A stretch of DNA of 64,000 nt from assembly GCA_928212115.1 (NCBI GenBank), contig CAKMRJ010001112.1:404729868-404793867 (forward strand), read 5' to 3'. The position numbers and the translations under genes were made by a program. This DNA is from Lactuca virosa (lineage: Eukaryota; Streptophyta; Magnoliopsida; Asterales; Asteraceae). The notes beneath the pieces were generated by a model. The model made no database searches, was not told the origin of the DNA, and saw nothing but the letters and a program-made list of their open reading frames with translations. Position 1 is the first letter of the stretch, and each line of letters opens with the position of its first letter. Of the stretch, positions 23,437-36,800 are shown one piece after another.

Positions 23437-26400
23437 ATGACGGGTCTCTGGATAATGGTTAGATTAACAGTGCTCTGGGCGCTCTTCCACATCTGTCGTG
23501 TCGGCGACACCATTCATTTTGTCATGCCATCTCCAGTAAGCTCCTTCTCGCCTGTAATTTCTCTGTTGCTCATCACTCTAGTTTAACAAAGTTATTTACA
23601 AGGTAAAAGGACGTTATAACTGTGTGACATCACAAGTAGATCGATCATATAGGTTTATTGTATATATGTTCGTGTGTTTTTTTACAAATTAAGATATTAT
23701 TAATAGTAACTGTTCGATTTGGATCAAATATGCATTTGTTTTCTGCTGATGCTGTACATATTAAATGTATGTTATAATGTATTCAATCAACACCAGAGGG
23801 ACGAACCATACATTTGAAAGGGATAGAAATATTTTCATATTTGTAGGCAGTAAATGAGTAAATGGAAGTATTACTAACTGGTTCTCCAATTATGGCATGG
23901 TATGGCAATTAATGTAATCGAATATGGTAGATATTTTTTAGAGGATAATTTGGAATATAAACTCATACACTATCGAACAAATTGCATATCTATGCTTGAT
24001 AGGCTTGACATGGATGTTTGAATGATTCTCTTGCAAATAGATAAGTACTAGTCTTTCTGTTAGCTATTTATCAACTTGAATGAAAGGAAAGTGTTAAAGG
24101 TTTAGTGCTTTATTTTCAAATAGATAAGGTTGCTATGGTGAGTAGTTTTTTTTTGCCTAACTTATGTAATAATTTCGCGTTTTCAATTTATGACCTATTT
24201 TACAATTATCAATTAATATTTTTTTCTGCTATTTCAACATTATCTTTTGCTATGTCAATTCCATTCCATCCTATAATCATTGGAATTCGAACATTGGACT
24301 GAAAAAACTTGATCTGTTTAAGTTTTTGAGGCATGATTCCAACTTCAGTTTCAATTCCGACATTGTTTTCATAGTTTATGTTGTGATCGTCTAAAAGATG
24401 AGAAATCGAACCTAATGATTCCAATCCCATAAATGAGCTAGTGAAAAAGTCCTTGGAATTTTCATTGATACTGGGAAGGGTAGAAGTGGTAAAGAAATGT
24501 CAACTTATGTTAAGGTCCATAAACGTGATGATCAACTGCCTGTTTTTGGAAGTCTTGTGCTCGAGGAAGGACAGGGTATTATTACTCATCAATCTGTTAA
24601 TTTTTATTTTTTTTTCAAAATTATTTTCCATCTTCTGTTTGTTTTTGTAGTACTTGTTAAACACATATTTATAAATTTGTGAAGGTTCATCTTGAACTCT
24701 TGATATTGAAAAAAAGAAAATTTTTTGTTGAAGGGCAAAGAAAAAGGTAATACCCCTTGTAAGTTTTGAATGTCTTTTTTATTAATTAAAAAAAAGAAAT
24801 GAGAAAGAATTTTTTTTATTAATTTAAAAACATGATTATGGAATGTAATTGCTCATTCCATTCCTTTAAGTAGGATTATATATCACATCAATTGATTTAT
24901 TTATTTTAGTTTATGATAAAGAAATGAGAAAGAAATTATATTATGTAGATAAATATGCAGGATCCTATAAACATTGTGGTAGGCGTTGACCATCATCATA
25001 CAACAACACTAATGATGCAGCAGGTGGTGAGGAAAAACCTTAAAAAAAGAGTTTCTAATGGATATGGTTCTCATGAGGTATAACTTATAACATTAATATA
25101 TTATTTGCATTTTTTTCTTCTTCTAGATTATGATTATTAATTTATTAATATTAATATGTGATGGGAATGCAGAAACAGGTCTGGGTTCAGAAGTCAAGTT
25201 CCGGTTCTTAAGGTAACATTTTCTCTTATTTTTTTATTTATCCTTATAAATTTAGTAATATTTAAAGTTTGACTTGCTATAGTTTAATAAAAGTTTTTGA
25301 TTGATGATCAAAAAAATTGATTTAATTGTGAATTATTTAATTTTTGCTGCATGTTTTGAAATGGTTGGTGCAATCCTTGGTCTTTTGTAGATAAAATTTT
25401 TAAAAGAAGATATTCAAGACTTGAAGTCTATAATTTGTTTCGATTGCTAGCTTGTATCTTGCAATATTTTTATATTCTATAAGGTTTGTTATATTATCTC
25501 GTTGATTTATGTTATGGAACTGTAGGATCTGTGGAGAAGTTGTCATACACTATATGATGCAATAATTTAGAAATTTGGCAATACATTCACCATTATGGAG
25601 TTTGATTTCTTGAAACCATCGAGTTTATGACATAGGAAAGCCAATGTAAAATAATTATCTCATATGATGCAATTATTTACAACTAGTGTGCATGTGATGA
25701 TTTGAATCTATCAATTATGCTTCTTTTTGCTTTTTTTATTGGATGTTTTACCACTTCTTCATTAGCTTAAATTCTTTTTGTTCACAACATAACAACTTTT
25801 GAGCATTTGACTTACATGTGATTCACATGTAAATCACAAGTGAATTACATGTGATTTCATATAAATCAAATGTAATTCACATATGAATCACATGTAAATC
25901 ACCAGTGAATTACATGTGATTCACATGTAAATCACATGTAATTCATATGTAATTTACATATGAATTACATATGATTCACATGTAAATAACAAATAAATCA
26001 TATAAGAATTACATGTGATTCACATATAAATTAAATGTGAATCACATGTAAATCACAAGTGAATTACATGTGATTTCATGTAAATCAAATGTAATTCAAA
26101 TATGAATCACATATAATTCACATGTAAATCACAAGTGAATTACATGTGATTCACATGTAAATCACAAATGATTATATATGAATTACATGTGATTCACATA
26201 TAAATTAAATGCGATTCACATGTAAATCACAAGTGAATTACATGTGATTTCATGTAAATCAAATGTAATTCACATATGAATCACATGTAATTCACATGTA
26301 AATCTCAAGTTAATTACATGTGATTCAAATGTAAATTAGATGTAAATCACAAATGAATCATATATGAATTACATGTGATTCACATATAAATTAAATGTGA

Positions 26401-26750
26401 TTCACATGTAACTCACAAGTGAATCACATATGAATTTCGTCTATATGCATACATGCGTTTTGTGTATAATTTTAAAAAAAATTTCTTATGAATTTCACAT
26501 TTGAATATTAAAAGATACATCACATGTGAATATCACATTATATAATCACAAGTGAATTTTACATGATATGATCACATGTGAATCTTACATGATATATACA
26601 TATGTATGTTTGTGAGTGTTCTTGCATTAATCAAACAAAATTAATTTTCTTCTAGATCTGGAAGAATTTGTGGAAAATATTGAAGAGGTGAAAAGTAATA
26701 GATTGAAGAAAATATGGAAATCACGACATGAAGAAATCTTAACACTGTGA
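23437..26750 (+). pseudogene. gene-like exon series inside element 2
   Basis: Candidate exons include an ATG frame at 23437 (MTGLWIMVRLTVLWALFH) and a frame around 24497-24575 reading MSTYVKVHKRDDQLPVFGSL then VLEEGQ followed by GT. Another is 24958-25078, reading INIVVGVDHHHTTTLMMQ and ending HEV at a GTATAA donor. A terminal exon at 26656-26750 after TTCTTCTAG reads EEFVENIEEVKSNRLKKIW and ends in TGA, with AATAAA about 50 bases on. I do not recognise the protein. It may be a captured host gene, transcribed or not. Confidence 0.35.
25800..26440. repeat. interleaved palindromic array of TCACATGTAAATCACA words
   Basis: About 640 bp made almost wholly of CACATGTAAATCACAAGTG, AATTACATGTGATTCACATG and close variants. 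The words alternate in orientation, so nearly every 10-20 bases is part of a local palindrome (ACATGT, CACATGTG, CATATG). The order is irregular, with a larger period of about 170-200 bp visible (25800, 26030, 26210). Confidence 0.85.
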
Positions 26751-27285
26751 ATCTTTGTAATATTTTTGGTTTTTTATATTTTATTTTGTAGCGAATAAAA
26801 TATTTGTACTATTGTGTTTATAGATTAGTAAATAAAAATGATTTTTTTATAATTTACTTATTAATATTATATTATAAGAAATATGTGTATATACACTTGA
26901 AAAAATATGCATATATGCACCTAAAATGTTGATTATTTGGTTAAAAAAATTATAGTTTTTCTTATTATTATTTTTTATTTTTTAAATTTACTGTTTTTAA
27001 AAAAGTTGCATTTTTTATATTTTTTCAATTTTTTTAACAAAAAATTCATAGTTTCTAAAAAAATTTAAAAAATCTGCATATTTTTAAAAATTCGATTTTT
27101 TTTTAAATCCAAAAATTTGATTTATCATTTTAATTTTTAGATCTTGTTATTAAGATTTCCAATAACACAAAAAATCAAATATTAAACAAGATTGGTAGGA
27201 TGATGATCATGCCCTTAATGAGTTAATTTTGATTTAACACTACATTTTTAGTGTCGGGAAACTATGAGTTCTCAACGGATCTCAT

Positions 27286-27287
<2 letters not shown>

Positions 27288-27356
<69 letters not shown>
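27288..27356. repeat. (AT)n microsatellite
   Basis: About 34 AT units, directly joined to the left TIR of the MULE. Confidence 0.97.
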
Positions 27357-27360
<4 letters not shown>

Positions 27361-27478
27361 TAATGACCTAGCATGGTAATAAGGTTTCCATTTTGTCCAC
27401 AAAAGGTCCCTAAGTCTTTTTTTTTCATATTACACCAATAGGGTTGTTATAACCGATTAAATGTAGTCCCTTTTACCG
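27357..27478 (+). repeat. MULE left TIR
   Basis: Long terminal inverted repeat; landmark words include GGTTTCCATTTTGTCCACA, ATATTACACCAATAGG and TTTTACCGATTTCTTCCAAT, all found inverted at the right end. Confidence 0.88.
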
Positions 27479-28679
27479 ATTTCTTCCAATTTAGCTTAGT
27501 TGGCATGTTACGTGTCCAGTAGCATGCCTATAACCCCCCCTCCTGCATCACAAGGGCCCGTATTTCTTGTGCCCTAAATCGAACATAGTTGAAGAAGAAG
27601 ATGTAGCAAGCCTCCATCGCCTCCACTTCAACCAACCAAATTGTGTGCTATTGTGGGCTCCCGAGTTGGATTCGAGTCTCCACGACACCATAGAATCCGG
27701 GGAAAAGGTTCAGAATGTGCCCTAATTCGTTGGTAATGGTCGATTTTGAAGATTGAAGCTTTTCTCTTTTGAATGAAGGGTATTAGGGTAATGTAAGGGT
27801 ACCCATAATGTAATGAAATCGTATGTATGAATGCAAATGAAGCTTTTGGTAATGAAATATGTCATTGTAATGCTAATATGGTGTATTGAAATCTATAATG
27901 CTATTATTAATAATGAAATATGTTAGTGTAATGAAAATGCAATAAGTATAATGAACAAACAAATTGAAGTCTAAGTATAATGAGCAACCCACCAAATTGA
28001 AGTCAAAGTACATCTATAAAGTGTAGGATTCTCAACAACCAAGAAGCAGTTAACAGATTCAAAAACATAATATATTAAAGGGTAATATTGTCAACAAACA
28101 TACACCCTTAAAAGGTGTCCCCATCAAATATCAAAAGAGCATCAAAAGCTGGATAGTTTTGTCCCTTAGTCTAGTACAATATCCCATTTAATATCAAAAG
28201 ATTCGACCATCACATGCTTACCTAACACTTACACCATCACATGCATACATAAGAAAACAAAAGATTTCAACATCAAACCTACACTTAATCTAAAGCTACA
28301 GGTTTCCCTGAACTACATCCACTACCATCCACATGCACCACTCTTTTCCTCAGACACTGTTTGATGATTCTTTCTGAAGCTTTCTTTTTCCTCACTTGAA
28401 CTTCACTTCTAACTGGACCTACAGAAGTGGATCTTTGACTTGGATTTACAGTTGTAGAAGTGTATCTTGGATTTGGATTCAGATTTGTTGAGGTGGATCT
28501 TAGAGTTGGAATCCGAGCTGCAGTTGAAGATCCAGGAACCGGATCACCTGTTGTTGGAATTTTTTTTGATGGGAACCTATTTTTTCCCCACTAACATAGC
28601 AGATTGAACACCTTTGCACTTGCTTTACTCTTGATACTGTGTACGTGCTTGATATCTCCCTTTGTGCGATACGTTTTTT

Positions 28680-29032
28680 TTCCTCTTGGTAGATGGCCTA
28701 CCAGATAGCCTTCTACTCTTTGGGGGTAAAGTCATGGTGTACTCACTTCATGGACACAAGGAGATATCATTCAAAAGATGAATATTGTATGTATAGCAGG
28801 TGAGATAAGTTGCCTTACTATAACAACTAGATACACAGCCTCTGAGTTTAAGTTCATGGATGAAATTGCAGCCACTCCATGTACATAGGGTATGCCAGTC
28901 AACTGCCATCCCCTACATCCACAAGTTCTTCTGAGCAGGTAAATTGCATACCTTTCATTACATAATACCACCTCAAATTGTTGATACCCACTATGGTACA
29001 CTATCCAGAATTTGTATACAAACATTAAACAA
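28680..29032 (-). pseudogene. MULE transposase C-terminal part with SWIM finger
   Basis: Minus-strand frame with FEVVLCNERYAIYLLRRTCG then CRGWQLTGIP, the SWIM zinc finger that follows the DDE domain in plant MULE transposases. The third ligand of C-x-C...C-x-H is Tyr (IPYVHG), so the finger is broken. Shifted downstream frames give YSKATYLTCYTYNIHLLND and PPKSRRLSGRPSTKRKK, the usual C-terminal tail. Several frameshifts show long decay. Confidence 0.8.
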
Positions 29033-29637
29033 GTAAGAACACATGTATATGTATGTTAAATAACAAGGAAATACAAACATTCTTACCTTTGTTTCACCTT
29101 CAAATCTCCTATTTTCTTCCTAATGGCTGGGCATATAATTAAATCCCAAGACACTCCCTTACTCCTCTGATGATATAAAATTTTCATCAAATAAACCCTT
29201 ATATCCTCCAACATTGCTATTATTGGTTTATGTATAGCATCACATGTGACAACCCGAAAATCTCTGTCTCTAAGTTACCTCGATCATTGAAAGTCAGACT
29301 CGTTTCTGCTATCTTTTAGCATTGTTTAAGGTCTGTTTGGGTGTTCTAAGCCTAGTACATTCAAGGTTTGGGTCTGGGGATGAGTTGTTTTAAGTTCATC
29401 GAGTTGCATTCAAGCCAAACACTCCTTCAAGAGGAGTGTACGACCGCACACATGGGTGTACGACCGTACACTCAAGGTGGCCGTGAACTCACCCCATATG
29501 TATCATATTCCTTCACTTTCACCTCAAGATCTTCTAACCTTAGTGTTTACTCGAGGCTGGAGAGATTGACTCGTTCCGGAAACCATTCCCAAGGTGTGTA
29601 CGGTGGTACACAGGGTCTACGACCGTACACCACCCTC

Positions 29638-29646
29638 TATATATAT
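29638..29646 (+). promoter_or_regulatory. LTR B TATA box
   Basis: TATATATAT following GACCGTACACCACCC in the U3 region of LTR B; the likely promoter of this element. Confidence 0.55.
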
Positions 29647-30315
29647 GTGGTGCTCATTTCTTCTTATTTTTCCATCCTCCCAACCGAGATCACTCCCATT
29701 CTCTCTCAACTATCATCAAGTTTATCACCTAGATCTTCTAAGAAGTAAGTGTTTCCTAACTTAATTTATTGCTACATTGCTTTAACTAGTGATGAATCCA
29801 TGTTTTTATTCCATAAATTTCATCTTTGGTTAGATCTTCATCTTTCACCAAGAACACCAAGAACACACACTAGTTCTTGGTGGATGTGAACCCTCATCAA
29901 GCTTCCAAATCGTGAGTAACTGCTTCCTATGCTTGTTATATACTAGAAACACTTGTTATTCATCTTAAAATCGACCATCTTAGCAAGAACATGAAGGGTG
30001 TACGAACGTAAACCCTTGTACGGCCGTACACACCTCATAGGGCCGTAAACCCCTGTTGATGTTCATAGTTGGCCTTAAACTTTCCTTAAAGCTAAGCATG
30101 GGACCAATAACACTTCCTTGATGCTAGATAGGACCTTAAAACACCTCATTTGCATAACTTCTTCATGAGTGTACGGCCGTAAACTCATGGTCTGTGATCC
30201 CCATGGCCGTACACACCTTAGTGTGGCCATGAACCTCATTTATTCAATCATATGTGATTTTAACACTTAGTTTCAAGTGTTTCCTAGTCCCTAAGGGTGT
30301 TTCCTTGCATGTTAG

Positions 30316-31090
30316 TGTTGGGTTTTGAGCATTCTAACACTCCTAAGTGTACATGCAACCCTAAATACCTTGGATCTATGTTTTCTCTATTATACATGCA
30401 AATATGAATAATCCAATGTATTATCCTAACTAGCATACAAAAACATTGATTCATATGTAATAAAGCAAGTTAGAAGACATACCTTTTGATGTAGCTTGAT
30501 TCCATGGAGCGTAAGATCCTAGTGCCTCAAGTGTGACACCTCAAATGGTTCACACAACATCAAATGCACTTGGAATAACTTAGAGAGAAATGAAACACTT
30601 CATGAAATCAGCTAGCCCTCACCATTCCTTCATAGTGGCCGATTTTTGGGAAGAATAAGATGCTTATATAGTGTGTTACAATTAGGGTTACACCATGTAA
30701 ACCCTAATTTTCATGGCCTTTCATTTCCATGATCCATGGGTACAAAAAACACCATGGAGCATCCATGGAGTATCCTATGGATTTTAGACCAACTTGATAA
30801 ACCATGGAGCATTAGCCCACTATACAAGTATGGATGATTTACACAATCAACCCATATATTTAATTAGTCTCCTTTTGATCACTTAATTAATTCCAAATTA
30901 ATTCTTGATCAATACTAATTAAATAATCTTATTAATATATTAGAACTTATAATATATTAATGAACCTTAAGTGTTATTTCTCTCATTTTAGTCTATCCAA
31001 ATGCATGATGCCATGCAACCCAAAATGGACCATGCCAATCGGGTCAAGTACATACCAAATATAGTTATGGACTTAGACACTAATCCAACA
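30316..31090 (-). repeat. copia 3' LTR
   Basis: 775 bp, ends TGTTGGGTTTTGAGC and CTAATCCAACA as printed. TATA box on the minus strand at 30670-30663 (TATATAAG). Differs from the partner LTR by scattered substitutions and one roughly 20-bp indel near 30750. Confidence 0.9.
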
Positions 31091-31359
31091 GTCTCCCACT
31101 TGGATAAGTCTAAAACTATTATTGCGTATGACTTCAAAACCCGACTAGCAATCGTAGCTCTTAAAAGCTGCTGCCGTCGAAGTCTGAAGAAATAAATGAC
31201 GCGCCCATCAGATAAGGGATCATATATTCCTCCATTCTAGATATCATATGGACTGAGACATAGATTAAAATCATTCTCTCTTTCCATTTGTTGTTTCCCG
31301 ATTTCCGATTTATGACGACCGACTAATTGAACAAATCACATTAGTCCTGGCTTGGACAA
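31091..31359 (-). other. copia internal sequence next to the PPT
   Basis: Begins with the PPT (plus GTCTCCCACTTGG) and continues to the target site of solo LTR C1. No ORF. Confidence 0.7.
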
Positions 31360-33883
31360 TGTGACATCCCCATTTTTACGGCCAGAAAAGACCGATTTTG
31401 TTTATGCTTTATAAAAATCAGAGTACTTCTCTTAATAAAAATGTTGCGGAATTTGTTCCCAGTAAAACATGATAAATACATTATCAAAGCATTTCCAAAG
31501 AAATGTATTTTTATTCATTTTAAAACATTTGGAATGTCATCGTCAATACAGAAACATAAGCATAAACATAACTTACATTCATTTACACTAGTCATCTACA
31601 TCTCTTTTAAATCTCTCAGTGTAAAGTAACTTCATATCGACACCCGAGATTCAAATAAACTGAGTGGGTCAGGTTGGGAAACCTGGTGAGTACATAGGGT
31701 TTTCAACCCACAATAATCTAATTATTATGTTTAAACAATTAAACAATCAACCCAATTACCCATCCCCATTATCTTCTTTATTCTACCATAAGAATCAACT
31801 ATTCCTAGTTCATTTATTCCTAAGGATTATCCTAAGGAATCGACACGAAATCCATCGTTTCCAGAGTCTACTCAATTGGCACTACGTCGCATAGTCGCCA
31901 GGTTTTAGGCACTAAGTCTCATAGTCGCCAGGGTTTATACAACAGGCACTACGTCGTATAGTCGCCAAGGTTTAGGCACTACGTCTCATAGTCGCCAGGG
32001 TTTGTTTATCGACAATATCGTTTCCGAGAATCCACTCGCAATACATGTCAATGGGTTTTTAGAGTACACCTGGTGAATACACAGTTCAAAACACCTACAG
32101 GTTGCGAGCCTGCTAGTGTCCACTGGACTGTCTAGAATAGTCCGTGGTTGTCATCCATACTCTGCTGAATGACGGGGCCAACACATGGGTAAAAGGCTTC
32201 TCTCATGGTTTACCTCTCACCCTTATCTCATGGTCTATATCACTTCTCATCATTATATTTTTGTCACACAACAACTATTTCATCTACCCATGTTTTACCC
32301 AACACATTTTGTAGATATAAAATACATATACTGTTTAAATCATTTAAAACATGTATAAAAATCTTTCACCCAACACAGACGACAAGTATACAGACAATAT
32401 GCACACATAGCACATAATTTATATTAAATACTTCATATCTATGTGTAAGATGAAAGGGACTATGCACTCACTTGTTAAGGTGGTGATTCTGAACTCAGAC
32501 AGCGCTTCGTTATCTCAAAACAATTTTCCCTTGACAAAACCTAGTATCGATACCACTAGAGTTTAGTTTAACGTTTACCGCGAGTAATTAATAGTCTAGC
32601 TATTATTATTATTATATAAGCGTTAAATAACACTCAATATAACTCATAATAATAGCCCAAATAATTATTTTAAGGTCCTAATAATGTTACTATAATTAAA
32701 TAAAAGCTATATTAAAAATAGCGTAGGCGTAGCTCACTTACATAGGATTTTATTAAAAACCGGGCTTTGCTCGGAGCAGCGTTTCCGAACCGAAAGACCC
32801 TTTTTCTCGGGACTCCGGGAGCCTCGGGGCTTCCTTTGGGTGCTAGGGGTTTTATCTAGGGTTTAGGGAGTTAGAGAGAGAAAGAAACTAGAGAGAGAAA
32901 GAGAATTGGTGTGATTTGCTTGGCAGCCCTCGCAGGTATTTATAGCCGCGAGCCTCGGACGTACGCTGGGCGTAGTCCTTGGTTACGCGGGGCGTAGTCT
33001 TCGGATAAGGCCCAACTCGGATCCAGCTGTCTCGCACTTCGGAAGAGGATAAGGACCGAAGGTACGCTGGGCGTACCAACCTTGGACGCGGGGCGTAGGG
33101 CGAAGCGAGGCGACGTGTCACTCATCCGAAGTGGTCCTCCGATCAGCAATAGACGGCCCAGATCGAGCCACGTCATCATCCCTTCACAGATTTTGCAATT
33201 TTCCTTCCCGACTTCTAAAATCCATATCTTTCGCATACGAGCTCCGTTTTTGACGTTCTTTATATCCATGCGTAGGCGGGAATGCACTCTACCACTTTCG
33301 TTTAGACTCCGTCGGCTAATTTTGACGTTATTTTAAATTTATATTTTTAACAGGCCGGGACAGGATTGGTCCGTTAAAAATTCATAACTTCTTCATCCGA
33401 CGTCCGTTTTCGTCTGTCTTTTAATCGATACGCTACTATTGACGAGATCTTAGATTCTCGTTTAGGTTGTGTCGGCTAAAAACCGCTCGATCTAATATTC
33501 GAACTTCGGGCTGTACACTGCTAAGCCGAAACTTCGAAAAATCATAACTTCCTCATACGAAGTCAGATTTGGGCGTTATTTTTATGGACGCTCTCGGTTT
33601 AACGTTTTCTACGACTTTCATTTAGATTGCTAAGGCTAAAAGGCGCTCTATCGTAAATTCACTATTTACGTCTCCCGGTGCCGTGCCGGTTTTGCCGTAA
33701 AACTTCGACGAGTCATTACTTCTTCGTTATAACTCGGATTTCGGCGTTCTTTATATGTACGGAAACCTTGAGACATATTCTACAACTTGGTTAAGATTAT
33801 TTATTCTAAATAATCTTCTATAAAAAGTTATTTTTGACACTCATTGTCTTTAAATTGACTAGCCCGGATCTACGGGCGTTACA
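31360..33883 (-). repeat. solo LTR C1 (gypsy family C)
   Basis: 2524 bp, plus-strand ends TGTGACATCC and GGGCGTTACA, flanked by GACAA (31355-31359) and GCCAA (33884-33888), a 5-bp duplication with one change. Neither PBS nor PPT is adjacent, so it is a solo LTR. TATA on the minus strand at 32944-32937 (TATAAATA). GTACGC-NNN-GCGTAC palindromes lie at 32961-33095. Tandem units with CATAGTCGCCAGGGTTT are at 31870-32000. Confidence 0.88.
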
Positions 33884-36800
33884 GCCAAGCACTTCGGGGT
33901 GTCATCACTAAATCATTGAGGGGCCCATAGATATCGCTTTTATCCCTTTAAGGGTAAAAGGAATGGATAAACTTCAACTCATATGCTTGTTCTACTACCT
34001 GTTGAATCATACACAAAGGCACGTTTTATAACACCAAGTTACCAAATGCGTTTTCGTGCAATCAATGTATAACCAACTCATAGGAAACAAGTCATATCTT
34101 TAGATTTGAAGAATATAAGATATTATCGTCTCATGATCACTCGTGATAAAATCCATGAAGTGATTTCAATGAGCGTGGGTTGAATCCAATACTCAGAACT
34201 TATGAGTACTCATGAATGTTGTAACACCACTTGCTATGTCCCATACCTTGGACATCTACAATCCAGCTTCATGACAGTCTTGATTCATATCTACTTCCAA
34301 AATATGACTGACTGTGGATAGTTTGAATAACTTAGTCATTCAGGAAGAGCGACTTAGTTATTCTGGAAGTCAAAACATGCAAAGTGAAACACAAGAATAA
34401 TCGAATCCAATATGGTCTCAGAACTTATGAATATAAATAAAACATCTTTTATTTATCACCATATTGATTACCCATCATTCATTGCATATTGTTTCAAACT
34501 ATCAACTTTATACTTGAATTTAAAAACAATAGTTGTCCCATGCTCCAAGCATGTACACTATGTTTTTCTAAACACTAGTCATGCCATACACCAAGTATGC
34601 ACACTATGTTTTTCCAAACATTAGTTATGCCACACACCAAGTATGCACACTAAGTTTGTCTATGATCTTTACTCCGTGAAATAGATCGATTGAACATAAT
34701 TCCAATGATACTCATTTCACAATCCCAAATCCTTACCGCAAATGCAAGAATTCCAAATTCCTGCCATTTAACTAAATTTGTTAGATTCTAAACTTATATG
34801 CAATTATCCTCTTGTAATGATTATGCACAAAGTCACAAAGACTTGTCAACAGACATTACATAGTATTCCAATGGAGATCATTCCAAGGAAACGAAGTCTC
34901 AAATTCAAAGTACATTGCTTTGAACATCCTTCTTGCATTAAGTTTCCTAATCTTACACAGATTTAACGAATAACTTCCACCTATGGGAATATTTCCATAT
35001 TCCCCTTTTGACACTATTACTCCTGAACAAGAGTTGCCTCTTTTCAGAATATGTCAATATCGTCCTTCCAAATTAACACTATACTTCCAACTGTCCCTGA
35101 GCAACCAATCTTTGGTAAACCTTAGATTGTCCTCGACAATTGCTTAATCATTTTAGTCATATCCAATTCTAGACCTTTTCCCTTCTTAATGCCCCAGGCA
35201 TTTGGAAAATTTTAGAAAGGATGAATATTATAGCACATGCAATCGATCCTATATCCGAAGCATATGGGACACGATTCATGATGTCTCACATAAACAGAAG
35301 ATACTAGACCAGTCCTTTTGCTACAATATTTCTATTTTCCAAGTTCTCATAATTCAGATTATGAAAAGGGATGTCGTAATCATAATCGAATTTTAGAACG
35401 CAAATAATGGACCCATATATAGAATTTCCTTATGTTGAGTCATTCCAACACAAAATTCATATATATCCTTCACTAAAGATGATTAAAAACTCAATCTAAG
35501 CTTTTAGAATTGAAATGAAGTATAATTTCCTCTCCCTTAATTATAGCAAACCAACTTTTCAAACCCTGCAACTTCTCGAATTGAAACTTTTGTTTTCTAT
35601 AATTAACATTGCTAACTTGCAACACTTATCATAATTATCATGCTCCCACTAACAAGATGATTATTAGCATAACACTTATGCTCCCACTAGCTTTGACATG
35701 TACTTAGAAATCAGCTGGACTTCTAGAAATCAATACTTTATTGACTTTCTTACCAAAGTTCAAATTTTTGATACGATATGCTTTGATAAAACTTTATCAA
35801 AATCATACACCTTTCCTTAGATAGCACACATGTGTGTCTAAGCAATTTCAGAACTATGAAAAGGGATGCCGTAATCATAGTCCCAATTGTTTAGACCTTT
35901 GCCATTTCTCACAAGTCCATGTTAGTGTGCCGGTTAACCACACACGCTCCACTAACGACTTTGAGAATGCAAATATCACAACTGTTATCTACTTAAAATC
36001 TACTTAGTGAAAGTGTTTCCTCACCATCATTTTCATGAATCAGAGAGAAACCTTATGACACTTAGATTTTATGGTGTATGTGTTCTTATCCATGTGAATT
36101 TGTCAAAACCATAATCACAAGACAAGGATAATGACAAATCCAAACTCATATGGACTGAACTCAATCTTAATTTCTTGCCACCTGGTAGCTCAAGGGCCTG
36201 CCATTGCTTCCAAGTTGTTATGTAACCGATTGAGAACTCTCAGAAGTCATATGCAAAGCCAACTTTAACGGGAATGGGCACAGAAATAGGAATATGTCAA
36301 CACGGTAGGTTATAAACCTCTAGTCATGTGCTAGTGATAAACTACAAGTTTTATTCTTGATTAGACTCTTTCAAGATCCTTTAGACTCCCACTGTCCTCT
36401 TGACATATAAGAATCTCTTACCAAGACCCAATCCTTGACAAACAAATATTCAAGAGATAGTGCAGATTCTTATCAAGACAAACACTTCACACAATTGGCC
36501 TTAGTTGGTCTTTGTTTTATCCAAAACATCACAACTTACCAATTTCAAATGTACAAGAGTAGAAATCCTTTTACTCTTACATTTGACAAGTGTTAATAAA
36601 CCTTCTGTAAGATGTGTCACTCAAGTTACAATCTTGGAGTATGACTCTAAGACTTGTTTTTGGAATGAAGTATGACTCATCTCCTTGATTTAACCATTTC
36701 ACCAATTCATGATTCCTCTTCTTAGCCATAGGAATGCACTAAGATATCGTTAGAAGACCAATTGTGATATGGTTCTTTAATCATTAAGATGATCACAAAA

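Larger units (their letters stand above)
22811..27287. mobile_element. AT-array-bounded element 2 with inverted ends
   Basis: The left end TTGAGAACTTATAGTTTCCCGA (about 22821) and the inverted right end TTGAGAACTCATAGTTTCCCGA (about 27275) differ at one base. Both ends abut (AT)n arrays. The 4.5-kb interior has a leader-like CT-rich stretch (23030-23110), a C14A12 run at 22996, several exon-like frames and a long palindromic repeat array. There is no transposase. A gene-carrying non-autonomous DNA element is the best reading; the exact superfamily is unknown. Confidence 0.55.

Noticed and set aside
25800..26440. CRISPR-like array
   Set aside because: Units are irregular, palindromic and lack unique spacers; the context is a plant transposon.
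29368..29748. 126-aa plus-strand frame
   Set aside because: Falls wholly in LTR B across its TATA box; no known domain.
32888..33336. Three 77-115-aa frames in solo LTR C1
   Set aside because: GC-richer U3 region opens frames on both strands; they are not conserved in C2 or C3.
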